The notes beneath the pieces were generated by a model that was given only the letters and a program-made list of their open reading frames with translations, had not been told where the DNA came from and made no database searches. A DNA stretch of 50,907 nt. It comes from Zygnema cylindricum (lineage: Eukaryota > Streptophyta > Zygnematophyceae > Zygnematales > Zygnemataceae). Positions 11,927 to 29,137 of this stretch are shown here, piece by piece (within the stretch, counting starts at the first letter, position 1; each line of letters opens with the position of its first letter). The stretch lies in contig JBBHKE010001406.1 in assembly GCA_037447655.1 (NCBI GenBank), positions 64,001 through 114,907 of the forward strand. The letters are read 5' to 3'. A program made the translations under genes and the position numbers.

Positions 11927-13836
11927 GGTGAAAACAGATTCCCGTTATTTTTGATGGTCTTTATCATTAGGAATCAAAGTTGAGAACGCTTTCTCCCGCC
12001 ACTCACTTTCTCGTGTCGACAACTTTTTTTACATTTTTTTTGTACTTTGAGTATGAATTTGGGAACACTTTTTGTATTGATAAACACGTTTTGTGCACTA
12101 TACTATTTAAAATTTGTCTAAACTAGTGTTCATGCTAATCAAACTATATGTGTATTAATGTAAAATATATTGAGTATTATAATATTCAATTTTAAGATCA
12201 AGGTTCAAAATTTAAGGGCGCAGATATAGTATTACTAACAGTATAAGCGATTCATGGTGTAGCTTCAACGCTTAGGCTATAGTCGACACACTTATGTGTG
12301 CACCTGGACAACTTTTGTGGAAGATCTAGCTTTCTACTGTTTTTTTTGCATAAGATTAGTGCAACTTTTCTTTGCTAGCCTTCGTGGGGATAAATGGGGG
12401 CGAGTGAGTGAGGGAAAGATATCTTCCTTTGTATTTTGGAAAGCTTCGGCTAAGTATATGACTGTAGTGGAAAGGCTCTGTTGGTTATGCTTTCGCTCTT
12501 GTGAACTGTTATACATGTATTTTTTCAAAATTAAAATCATTTTACCTTTTGTTTTTCTTTACTTGTGCAGATATTTTGACGAGAGTAGTGGAACATGCAA
12601 TGGTTAAAGATATCGGTGTCCTCATTTGTGGCCCGAGAGGAATGGAAGTTGATGTTGCAAATGAATGTAGAACTTTGAGTCCTGGACCTTTCTCTCTTCC
12701 TTTTAGTGGAAAGAGACCAGTTCTCAATTTTCACAGTTTAGGTTTCACAATTTAGTTGGAGTAGAAAAAACTGAGAGATTGTCAGTTTTACTATGGAGCA
12801 CCAAGGGCGCGTAATACTTTGGTACAATTCGGTTCGCGTTGACGATTAATTTAGTGCGCGTTCGTCTATATTAACGTTCGATTGAAGTATTTATTTTTGG
12901 ATTTCCGTGCGCTTAGGATGCACATGAAATAATTCTTCTGTCATGTTTTCTTTCTAGGAATAAAGGAATAAATTAGCATTCGCCTGTTTTCCACGTGCCT
13001 TTTTTGAGGGTTTTCCCCCCATTTTTTCTCAAGTACATAGTTCGTGAAGGCGCCGCCTAAGTGCTTGCTATGTGCACCCTCCGTTAGTTAGGCAGCTATT
13101 TAAGCAGATTAAATGTGTAGATGTTATCGTTAATTAAGTATTAAAATCATTAGTGTGGTAAGGAGTGTGAGAATGAAGAAATAACTTATGTTGTAATGAA
13201 AATTCATTATTTACAGAGTAAATTATTTTTGGCTGATTGTTTATCTTTTTTGTGTATGTTTCTGTTGTGAGTTGTGTGAGTTTGTCTCTATCTTTCAATC
13301 CCTTCAATCGTATGGGAACATAATTATTGCTCTAAAGTGGTACGTGTTTTCACATTGAAAGCAAAAAAATTAAGAAAAGGATTTGCAGTATGAACAAATT
13401 ATAATCTTTTTCACTGTCCTGTATATAGCTTTTTCGGAAGCGTCCAAATGGGGTCGAGTAACTTTTAACTTATTAGGCAAACATTCAACATTTATCTTTT
13501 ATGAACATTTATTGATTAATTTATTAATTATTAATATATATTTAAACATTTATCTAAACATTTAGAACTCTTCTCCTTTTTATGCCACGAATGCGAAGCA
13601 GATTCCAATATGTTCGTTATGCAAAATCCTCCCTAAAGAAAGAAAAAACATATTCTGGCAAGTCCTTTGTCGTTTCCCATCACTAATGCCACGTGACACG
13701 CCAAAATTAACATCGTCGTCATATCCATAGTAATCGCCAATCTTAAATTCCGCGCCACGTCACGCGGATACACTAGATTACAAAGATATATTGGCGGCTT
13801 CACAAAGTCCAGCGGCAGTTTTTGTTCACCAAGATC
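11927..13836. repeat. Segmental duplication, copy 1 (partner 28093-30100)
   Basis: Sequence from AGGTGAAAACAG to GCAGTTTTTGTTC matches 28093-30100. The first ~1.36 kb (to about 13283) differs by only some 16 changes by eye. The remainder is clearly more diverged. It carries part of the last FRO intron, the last FRO exon, the 3' flank and an M1 MITE right end (12256-12261). Confidence 0.93.
12571..12755 (+). pseudogene. Detached duplicate of the FRO terminal exon
   Basis: After a good acceptor (CTTGTGCAG at 12570) the frame reads DILTRVVEHAMVK, then the NAD(P)-domain end motif VLICGPRGM, and ends NFHSLGFTI at TAG 12753-12755. The FRO gene 16 kb downstream ends the same way but with FTL. No other FRO exon lies upstream; an ATGACCAAAA minisatellite starts within 100 bp of the duplication edge. 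By itself this exon cannot make a reductase. It is either the remnant of an older tandem FRO gene or the product of a partial duplication. The open frame is intact, so the copy is young or was recently converted. Tandem AATAAA signals follow at 12959 and 12967. Confidence 0.85.
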
Positions 13837-13926
13837 CGTTCTTCTAAACGACGAGTTTTTGACTTTAGAAGCTTCTTTCTTTTCTTTTGACTTCTGTCCG
13901 AAAGAAATAAGAAATGGAAAAGTCAA
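13633..13926 (-). CDS. Hypothetical 97-residue open frame, unrecognised
   Basis: The minus-strand frame includes KLPLDFVKPPIYLCNLVYPR and LRLAITMDMTTMLILACHVA. The equivalent region of the second duplicate (about 30085-29930) keeps much of the same reading, with substitutions, and then hits a stop after LILACHVAL. This is weak evidence for a real exon of a convergent neighbour gene with copy 2 decaying. No domain is recognised and chance is a serious alternative. Confidence 0.2.
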   Translation of the reverse strand: MTFPFLISFGQKSKEKKEASKVKNSSFRRTDLGEQKLPLDFVKPPIYLCNLVYPRDVARNLRLAITMDMTTMLILACHVALVMGNDKGLARICFFFL

Positions 13927-13994
13927 AGGAATGAATCTCGCGATACTACGTTAGTAACCTTCTTTCTGTGAAATTCGGAATGTATTCGTATTCG

Positions 13995-14813
13995 TAGTGT
14001 TGGGTATCTAGTAAATTCATATCGCGATAATTTCAATATTCGATATATCGAATATCGATCGAGCAGACTATTCTATATATCGTACCGAGACCAACATAAA
14101 TAATCGCGATATATATCGAATATGTTATTTTAGCGAAAAAGACAAATCGTCTGATACGCCACGTACGACGTGATTTTCGTTCCGCGACTTCAAGGTAGAC
14201 GCCGCAAAATGTAACCGACAAAGAAGTACTAATTCTGTAATTCATATAATTACTTTTTTGCGGTATGGTTACATCAGGAGGTTTCTGTAATAGTACGGAC
14301 AGCAAACTTTCTGTATTACAGAGGCCTCGGGTACATCGCGTATCGACTGTAAATAAGTTATTACATACGTGTTCTGATATGAGTGGCTCCACGTAAGCTG
14401 ACTATCAAATCTTAAAAATCATCAAATATTTGGAAACCGACCATTTTCGTATGGAAATACGTACTTGCGTATTACTTACGTGTACTTCACAAGTGTACCG
14501 CGTCAATGTACCTCAGAGATCTCCTTCACTCTGCTGACTTTCAAGAAAAAACCGTATTTCTTTTCGGCAAAGATTTTACAGTGACTTTTTCCGAAGGCAC
14601 GTGACTTTGAAAACCTGTGAGAATTTTCATTTTTTTTAATTTTAATGCTTCAATTTATTGGCGATACGATATATTGGCGATATATCGTCAATATATCGGA
14701 GATATATCGCAATGATTTGATATTTGGTATATCGAAGCGATATATCCGTTATCGGGTAACTGAAACTCGATATATATTAAATATCGGCAAACGGTCCTCG
14801 ATACCCAACACTA
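13995..14813. mobile_element. Non-autonomous hAT-like element with near-perfect 8-bp TSD
   Basis: The ends TAGTGTTGGGTATC and GATACCCAACACTA are inverted repeats. The flanks are CGTATTCG (13987-13994) and CGTATTCA (14814-14821), 7 of 8 identical. Both ends are dense in ATATCG/CGATAT motifs (about 14020-14115 and 14660-14780), which look like subterminal transposase-binding repeats. No transposase is encoded. Confidence 0.82.
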
Positions 14814-14935
14814 CGTATTCAACTATTTTGTCAGTTTTCCTCCTTCCGCCGATGCGCGAAGTCGTTGTAGACTTGATCGGTGTGTCCGTACTCCAATTTG
14901 TCTTTTAAGCTGAAAAGGTGAAACCTTTCGGCCGC

Positions 14936-15441
14936 TACACCGCGCATCGTAATTAGAGTAATGAAAAAATTAGAGTAAAAAAAGAGAAAAAAATAATTAG
15001 AGTAATTTACTATAATTTATGTGATAGAACTGTTTCAGAAAAGGAATTTACTCTAATTTATGCGGTGTACTCTACTTTGGCAAGTTAATATCCTCTACTG
15101 TAAATAAGGTATTCGTACAGAATCTGACAAAACGTACAGTTTATCGTCACTATGACGTTTGCACTGCGTGGATTGTTAAAACGCAGTTACATGATAATGG
15201 CCTGTATTAAATCATTATTTGTACTTTTTTATTTATAAAAGTACAATTTTGCACGGACGGATGTCATCCGTACCCCACACTATTTAAAACGAACATATAT
15301 TAGAATTAAAAACGCTAATTAAACTTTACCTTAAATAGAATAATGAAAAAATTAGAATCATTTATTCTATTTGATGTGATAGAGTCGAAATTTCAAGCGA
15401 CCGAATTAGAGTAATTTACTCTAATTACGATTCGCGCTGTA
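14936..15441. mobile_element. M1-family MITE, copy in forward orientation
   Basis: Ends TACACCGCGCATCGTAATTAG and CTAATTACGATTCGCGCTGTA. Internal landmarks: ACGCAGTTACATGATAATGG, a GTAC-rich middle, CACACTATTTAAAACG and a TAATTTACTCTAATT-type AT-rich end. Both ends abut TA, but whether TA is the target duplication or part of the inverted repeat is unclear. Confidence 0.8.
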
Positions 15442-15545
15442 CAGTTCTGTACTGTACCGTACTGTCTTTTGTCCTTTTGGAAAAATATCCTGGTGTGCTG
15501 TTCGCACGCAGCGTCCTTACCAAACGAATGAACCAGGCGGTACAC

Positions 15546-16048
15546 TACACCACGAATCGTAATTAGAGTAGATAACGTTAATTCAATCGCCCTATATTTC
15601 GACTCTATCACGTTAAATAGAGTAAATGATTCTAAATTTTTCATTATACTATTTAAGGTAAGGTTTAATTAGCGTTTTATTAGTCTAATATAGGTTCGTT
15701 TTAAATAGTGTGGAGTACGGACGATGTCCGACCGTGTAAAATTGTACTTTTATAAGTAAAAAGTACAAATAATGATATAATACAGGCCGTTATCATGTAA
15801 CTGCGTTTTAACAAACCGCGTAGTGCAAACGTCATAGTGACGATAAACTCTACGTTTTGTCATATTCTGTACGAATACCTTATTTACAGTAGAGAAATTA
15901 GTGTGCCAAATTAGAGAACTTAAATCAATTAGAGTAAATTCCTTTTTGAAAAAGTTCTATCACACAAATTAGAGTGCATAACTCTAAGTATTTTTTTCTC
16001 TTTTTTTACTCTAATTTTTTCTTTACTCTAATAACGATTCGCGGTGTA
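15546..16048. mobile_element. M1-family MITE, copy in inverted orientation
   Basis: It matches 14936-15441 as its reverse complement over its whole length (TACACCACGAATCGTAATTAG at the left, CTAATAACGATTCGCGGTGTA at the right). Only about 100 bp separate the two, so together they make a ~1.1-kb imperfect palindrome. Confidence 0.82.
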
Positions 16049-16989
16049 CAGTACAGTACACCTTGTTTCACTAATTAGTGTTAATGTATACTCTGCCAAT
16101 TACAACATCATTTCTTCGTGCATAAGTGTCAGATTAAGGATCTGACGGTTGTGATTGAAAGGTAAGATTCTCAACTTCCGATTGGCGGGCTCAAATTGAA
16201 AATCGAACAAATGTGTACGGATAAAATATGTTTTAAGTGGCGGACAAATTACTAACACTAATAGCGATACATGGTGTAGTATCTATAGTCGAGGATCCTT
16301 GAAGTACAAAGAGTACGGTTTGGGAAGTTTCAGTACACGTAAGGTTCGTTAGTTTTGTCGCCCGTGGAGTGAAAGGTGTTGAAAGGGTCCAAAATGCGCC
16401 GTGACCTTAACACTTTGCAAAATACCGCCCGGGTACCTCAGATGTTTAGAGTCATAGGGTTATTGGTTGTGTTTTTTTATATATAAAAAAAACACAAATG
16501 AGACAAAAACCCTAAACATATTTATACTTGCGACGCGCCGCGCGGCGCAAGGCGTCGTAAACCGAAATGGGGGGGGGGGGGGGCGACGTGGACCCTTTCA
16601 CACGCGACTTTCACACCTAAATACGCAAGATTCAGTACTATACCGTAGTAAGGGTGAACTTCCATTAGAGTAAAAGTGGGGTTGTTTACTGGACGCCGTA
16701 TGATTTTGAACAAATTTGTACCAATTTTATTTGTTTGTCGGACGAAACATGACGAAACATATTTACTAGATGGCTCCAATATTATAGGCGTAAGTATCGA
16801 CCGTTGGATGTTTCACTTTTTAGATTCGCAAAGCAATATAATATTCGATAATCGATAACTATCAGTATCGGTGTTATCGCAATATATGTTTTACCGGTAC
16901 ACAACAAAACAAAATACTTTTGGATCCGTACGACGGCTGGTTTCCACTGTTTTGCCTTGAGACTACATTTTCACTCTTGAACTACAGTA
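16049..16989. other. No gene seen; eroded MITE ends and a G13-type homopolymer
   Basis: An isolated M1-like right end (ACTAATAGCGATACATGGTG) closes at 16276. A long G run lies at about 16568-16582, and a CGATAA-rich end with GGTACACAACA is near 16840-16908. No exon recognised. Confidence 0.4.
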
Positions 16990-18370
16990 GTATAACGTCT
17001 GCTAAAAGGAATTGATTATGGTAGTGACTGTTTTGGTTACGCACAATCACTTACGTCGTTTTGTGAAAGATTGTACATTTGAAGTACACAATGGTAGAAG
17101 TGAAGTACCGTCGAGTATAAATTTGACGGTCAACCAGTTTGACATTTTTGACTTTTATAATATTGTTACAACCGCTTAAAATTTTGTCGCGCTTGCGAAC
17201 GTTGATCGTCATAATAAAATTAGAAATTCACTTGGCCGGCGAAGGTTTGCGATAACAAAACTACTGCGGCCACATGTAAATAAAAGTGTTGCAGACAATC
17301 ATTTTTTGTTTTTACATGATCTCCACGGTGAGAAACATGTTGGATTTTAACTAAGCCGCAAAATTGAAATTTAATCGCGGAACCTCTCAAAACTGAAAAA
17401 CACCATGAATCGTAACTAGCGTTATGTATGCTAATTTCGAGGCCACAAATTTTGACTTATCACCCTAAATAGAATACATAATTTTATGTTATACTTTACA
17501 TTATTTAAGGTATTTTTGGAATCATCGTTGACAACTCTAATATAGTCCGTTTTAAATAGTGAGGCGTACGGCCAGGGTCTAACCGTGCAAAACTGTACTA
17601 TATTAACTAAAAAAGTACAAAAAATGATTTAATACATGTCGTTATTATGTAACTGCGTTTTCACAAATTGCGTAATGCAAAACGTCATAATGTCGTGAAA
17701 CTGTACGTTTTATCAGATTTTGTAAGTGTACTTAATTCACAGTTTAGATATCAGCGCGGATAATTAGGACGGATAGAAACCCAAATTAGAGTTATTGATA
17801 AATTAGGGTAAAATTTGTTTTTGAAAAAAAAGGATTACACAATTTAGAGTTCATAGCTCTAATTTTTTTTTTCATTTTTTTACTCTAGTTATTTCTTTAC
17901 TCAAATTACGATTGGTGGTGTACTTCGATTTAAAGAGGTTCCAATTTCAGTTTGCATATAAGTTCAATGTAACGCTTATTCGATTAAATTTGAATTTTGC
18001 GGCTTGAGTTAAAATCCAACATGTTTCTCTCACCATGGAGTCAAGTAAAGACAAAAAGTGACTGTCTGCAAAACTCTTATTTACATGTGTTTGCCGCAAT
18101 TTTGTTACCGTAAACCTTCGCCGACCGTGTGAATTACTAATTTTTTTATGACGGTCGACGTTTGCAAGCGCGACAAAATTTAAGCGGTTGTAACAATATT
18201 CTGAAAGTCAAAGATGTCGAACCGGTTGACCGTCAAATTTATAATCGACGGTACTTTACTTGTACCTATGTGTACTTCTAACGTACAATCTTTCACAAAA
18301 TGACGTAGATGACTATGTGCAACCAAAACAGGCACTGCCATGACCAATTCCCCTGTTAAAATGCCGTGTT
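16990..18370. repeat. Long imperfect palindrome (foldback) interrupted by an M1 MITE
   Basis: The left arm (about 16995-17390) is the reverse complement of the right arm (about 17955-18365). Examples: ACATGTTGGATTTTAAC against GTTAAAATCCAACATGT, and TTGTACATTTGAAGTACACA against its right-arm counterpart. Each arm is about 400 bp with moderate divergence. The spacer is almost entirely the M1 copy at 17401-17920, so before that insertion the arms lay nearly back to back. Confidence 0.85.
17401..17920. mobile_element. M1-family MITE inserted near the palindrome centre
   Basis: Ends CACCATGAATCGTAACTAG and CAAATTACGATTGGTGGTG, with the M1 landmarks TTATGTAACTGCGTTTTCAC and GTTTTAAATAGTG inside. 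More diverged from the 15-16 kb pair than those are from each other. Confidence 0.75.
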
Positions 18371-18477
18371 TATAAATAATGATGAATTCTTTTCATAAAG
18401 TCGTTCACTCAAAAATTGACGTGTGGAATGCGTATTTTAGGTTAACCACTTGGAACTCAGAAGCGTAAAATCACTTA

Positions 18478-19209
18478 CGGTATGTCCCCATGTAATTGTA
18501 ACTTAGCGAACTTATTTTGTATTTTAGCGCGGATCCGTCGGACACGGTTTTCAAGTGTCCCTATGCGTAAGAACTTAATCGTAACTTACGTTTGTGACGA
18601 TTGTATATGTTGACAATACCCATGACGGTGGTCAACGTCTACAATTTGTGTTATCGCACAATTTTTTTTGGAACTGCTTGTGACGTCGCATGTCTTACCG
18701 TGACATTGTAGACGTACCGCCTTCCAGCCTGTGTTGTTTCACGGTTGAAGAAGATACGCTTTGCCTTCGCGTCGCCTGTCCGGTCGACGTGAAATGGCAT
18801 CAGGATTTCGAGACCCCTGCACAAAAAATTCTTCGTCGTGTTGAACGCAAACGGACAAAACATAGCGAATTCTGTACTTTTCTTTGTCATTTGAAATCGT
18901 ATGAAATTTTTTGAAAATTACGGCATGTGCAAACATATGTTCCTATTTTTTTTATCGAAAATACCTAGTTTTAAAACTTATCGCGCATGTGTTTTAAACA
19001 TAAGTTTGAAAATGACATTTCTTATCGTGGAAATGGGTCGAAAAACACAAGACGACAAATTTTCGTACATCGTAAGTTTGAGGATAACGCAAATTGTACT
19101 CTACAATTTTGCTATTCCTTCGTAAGGTTGCAACTTAGGCAGTACGGCGCTAAGTTTTAACGGAAATCGACAGAAAAAAACCCTTACTTATGCACATGGG
19201 GACATACCC
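18478..19209. mobile_element. PIF/Harbinger-like MITE with TTA target duplication
   Basis: Ends CGGTATGTCCCCATGT and ACATGGGGACATACCC are inverted repeats. TTA flanks both sides (18475-18477 and 19210-19212), the 3-bp TWA duplication typical of PIF/Harbinger. It encodes no transposase. A lone GGGTACGTCCCCATG at 31247 may be the end of a relative. Confidence 0.7.
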
Positions 19210-19212
19210 TTA

Positions 19213-19560
19213 ATTGTCATAATTTTTAAATTATTTATGGCACCAAACGATATTGGATGGCTTCAGAAAGTGGGTTTGGCGCGCAACACTTTTGTTTCCA
19301 TGTGGTTGTTGCAGTTTTGTTATCATGAAACGTGGCTGGCCGTGGGAATCGTTGCGTTCTTATGACGGTCGACGTTCAGTAGCGCGGCAGAATTTTAAAC
19401 GTTTCATAACACATTTTCACTTTTTCACTTTTTCAATTTTTTACCTTTTCACTTTTTCACTTTTTAACTTTTTCCAAGTCGAGAGCTACATTATTCAAAC
19501 GATTGACCCTCAAATCACAACTCAAACGATACCAAAATTGTACAAATGTGTACGTTAATT
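19213..19560. repeat. Third, degraded copy of the palindrome arm
   Basis: The stretch with CTTATGACGGTCGACGTT and AATTGTACAAATGTGTACGTTAATTG parallels the right arm of the 17-18.4 kb palindrome (TTATGACGGTCGACGTTTGC and its continuation) in the same orientation. The PIF-like element separates the two. Confidence 0.6.
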
Positions 19561-19629
19561 GTACTACTTTGAACAAGCTGACGTAATGCTAATGCGCCGA
19601 TCATTTCCAAGTCAAAGGTCCATTGGGAG

Positions 19630-20268
19630 CATAGTTCAAAAGTAGGCGTTTTTATGGTAGGCCTTTGGTAGGCGCACAAAACTTGGCACTAAACTCGCGT
19701 AGAGTAGGCATATTGTACGGGGGTGAGTTGCGGACACTCTTGTACGATCGTACGAATATGATGTATGATCATAGTACAGCGCACGCCACCTGACGAAATA
19801 TTTTAGCGAACTGACGCGGCGTAGGATGACATTCCGCTGGAAAAAAAACGGGGAAAAAAAAAAAAAAACGCGGACGGGCAACCTGGTTGGTCAATTTGAG
19901 GCTTTATTTAGTGTGGCCTTCAAAATTGCAGACGCTAATATGACAATTAGTCCTATCGTAAGTTGTGTTATGGGCTTTTCATGTGATCTTCTTAAGATCG
20001 CTTCTTTGATCAGCGACCGTCCGATCGTCTAAATCTGACGGTTGAAATAAAAACACCTCAAAATTCACAGAAAAAATATTTTTTGTCCGATTTTTTTTCA
20101 AAATTTAGACATGCCGTTTAATTCTCTATCGATCGATGTGCAACTCAACCCTCTTAACCTTTTTTTTCATTTTTCGACCAATACAATATGGGTCTTAAGG
20201 GCATATTGTATGTTTTGCATACAATAGGCATACTGTATGGGCCTACTTTGACCTACTTTTGAACTATG
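19630..20268. mobile_element. Non-autonomous hAT-like element with perfect 8-bp TSD
   Basis: Ends CATAGTTCAAAAGTAGG and CCTACTTTTGAACTATG are perfect 17-bp inverted repeats. ATTGGGAG flanks both sides (19622-19629 and 20269-20276). Subterminal AGTAGGC and GGCATATTGTA motifs are also inverted. There is no coding capacity. The ends differ from the other two hAT-like elements. Confidence 0.87.
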
Positions 20269-20521
20269 ATTGGGAGGCTTTTGTAATTGTACGGTCAACA
20301 TTACTGGCTGTAATGTTTTGCACGAGCGGCCATCGTGTTCTGTAGTGCATGTAAATAGCTGTCGTATTTTTGACGTGGAAGATCGGATATAAAAATAGTC
20401 AAAGATTTTTTAAACCGACCAGTTTTAATGTAAAATCTTAAAATCTTCATGTACTTTCATACTGTGCATTTGCTCACCAGGTCATTTTGCCACAGAAACC
20501 AAACTCTTCACGCGGGGAACC

Positions 20522-20818
20522 ACGAAGCTGGAAGAAAAAGCGTGACAACCAAATATAATCTGGCAATGATTTTCGGCTGGGTTTGGGAGGACTCGCGTCC
20601 AGCTTGTCCGCAGGCACGTGGCCTGTGCGACATGTAATAATTCCGACGGTAGTCCATCAAGACACGTAATATTTGTTATCCACGTGTTGCGATTTTCACA
20701 CATTGCACAGGGCGCATTTGCTTTCGGCCAGCGTGGAAACGAGTCCACCAAATCCAACCGAAAATCATTGACGAAACGTATTTGGTTGTCACGCTATTTC
20801 TGCTACCCTTCCAGCGTC
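20522..20818. repeat. Foldback of about 290 bp
   Basis: Left arm about 20527-20596 (contains GCGTGACAACCAAATA and AATGATTTTCGGCTGGGTTTGG) pairs with right arm about 20741-20815 (CCAAATCCAACCGAAAATCATT and TATTTGGTTGTCACGC). A weaker second pairing continues inward around GGCCTGTGCGACATGT. Transposon foldback is the plain reading. A small-RNA hairpin is possible but nothing proves it. Confidence 0.65.
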
Positions 20819-21284
20819 GCAAAGAGTAATAATATCTGTGGTACAATGACCTAGTGCGCTACATAGCATGCAAGTACATCGTACGAAAATCTTGACACTT
20901 AAATTTATTATCCACGTGTTGCGATCCTACATAATGTAATTGAGTACCATTACAGAACCGGATGGAGCGAATGCTTCGCGGATGAAAACCCTGAGTTTAA
21001 TCCAAAGGTCATTGTTACCTCCCGGACCAATGGTGAATATTGTAAGATCCTTTGTGATGCTGGTTTGCGAATAGAAATAAAGTATCCAGTAGGCTATAGT
21101 ACAAACAGGTTGCAAACAGCCTCACTTCAAACAGTTCAAAGTACAAATGGTGAATGGAGCTTCAGCTACGGCGCTCAAGAAAACTAAAATGCCGTTTCGC
21201 CACGTAACCAACGGTAACTGAATCGATGGATTCTAATGAGACTGTTACAACTGGCGCGAAATGCGACTCCATTTCAAATTTTCA
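20819..21284. other. No gene seen
   Basis: TATCCACGTGTTGCGAT at about 20910 repeats the loop region of the preceding foldback (about 20680), so the repeat family continues here. Nothing else is recognised. Confidence 0.35.
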
Positions 21285-21527
21285 ATGAGACCTCCACCAG
21301 TTGCACCTGTTGCGAAATTTGTCTCCATTGGGCTATTTCTGTCCCTTACCGCCCTCTATATGCTGGACTTACACGATTGGGATTGCATGATTTGGATTCG
21401 GAGATCGAGAGTTAAAAAAGCACCTTCGAAGTCAAAGGCAGCATTAACTAACAGAGGTCTTTGCAAAGATATTTGTATGGGAGTAAGGACGTATTGTGAA
21501 GAAAACCTTGTCTGTAGCGACCAATAA
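21285..21527 (+). CDS. Hypothetical 80-residue open frame with a hydrophobic segment
   Basis: From the second in-frame ATG the frame reads a short leader, a hydrophobic stretch (FVSIGLFLSLTALYML) and a basic, Cys-containing tail, ending at TAA. It lies upstream of the FRO gene in the same direction, but its potential donor (GGA|GTAAGG) does not match the phase of FRO exon 1, so it is not an obvious first exon. No family is recognised; it could be chance. Confidence 0.18.
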   Translation: MRPPPVAPVAKFVSIGLFLSLTALYMLDLHDWDCMIWIRRSRVKKAPSKSKAALTNRGLCKDICMGVRTYCEENLVCSDQ

Positions 21528-22309
21528 TGTCGTGGTCAACCATTTGAAAAACTTAAAACCAAAATTGTTAAGTTTACAAACAGAAATTATAGATATCGAC
21601 ATTTTTTTGGGCTTTACCTCGTGACGTAAATATGTACGGTTTTATGCAATGCATTGAATTGAACATTCGACATTGGCTTCCATTTAGGCGTTCGGCTTTC
21701 TTTCACACTTCTTAGGCTTCTTCTTCTTCTTCTTCTTCTTTTTATTCTTCTTCACTTTATTAGCTTCTGGTTTTGTGCTTTTTTTCCCCCATTTTATAAA
21801 TACACCCGATTCTCTATTTTATTTTAAATTTGATTCTCTAAAGGTCATCAAACTCGAGAATCATGGGGAGAGTTTCCTATCTTTCCGTTTTGTAGGTTTT
21901 CTTCTCACCTTCTTCAGTGTGGATTATATTAATGATTACTAATATTTTTTATTTCATCTGATGCTTTGAGTTTCTTGACATCTAATTTACTCCTTCTGAA
22001 CGCGGACATATTTTTGGTTTACTAAATTAAAATCAGGTGAAAAAAAAATCCAAAATTACCGAACATAAAGTCATTTTCCCAATTTCCCTTTAAACCCAAA
22101 GAAATTTCCAGATATCACAAAACCCTCAATTCCTGACATATTTAATGTCGATTTAGATAACCCACCCTTCCCCGGTTAAACAATGCTTCCTACTCTTCCC
22201 AACTACCTTTTTCCCATAGAATTTGAATAAAATCCATTTCAAGAGACCATTAATGATTCTGAAAAAACTTGGAAAAATTAAACTTTGATTATTTTTTCTC
22301 CGTATTCAG
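21528..22309. other. Upstream region of the FRO gene, (CTT)n microsatellite near 21718-21740
   Basis: AT-rich sequence with a CTTCTTCTT run. An AG acceptor (CCGTATTCAG) closes it at 22309, which suggests an intron and therefore a 5' leader exon that I cannot place. Confidence 0.35.
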
Positions 22310-28920
<6,611 letters not shown>

Positions 28921-29123
28921 TTGGAGTAGAAAAAACTGAGAGATTGTCAGTTTTACTATGGAGCACCAAGGGCGCGTAATACTTTGGTACAATTCGGTTC
29001 GCGTTGACGATTAATTTAGTGCGCGTTCGTCTATATTAACGTACGATTGAAGTATTTATTTTTGGATTTTCGTGCGCTTAGGATGCACATGAAATAATTC
29101 TTCTGTCATGTTTTCTTTCTAGG

Positions 29124-29137
29124 AATAAAGGAATAAA
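29124..29137 (+). terminator. Tandem poly(A) signals for the FRO gene
   Basis: Two AATAAA hexamers (29124-29129 and 29132-29137), about 205 bp after the stop codon. The duplicate has the same pair. Confidence 0.5.
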
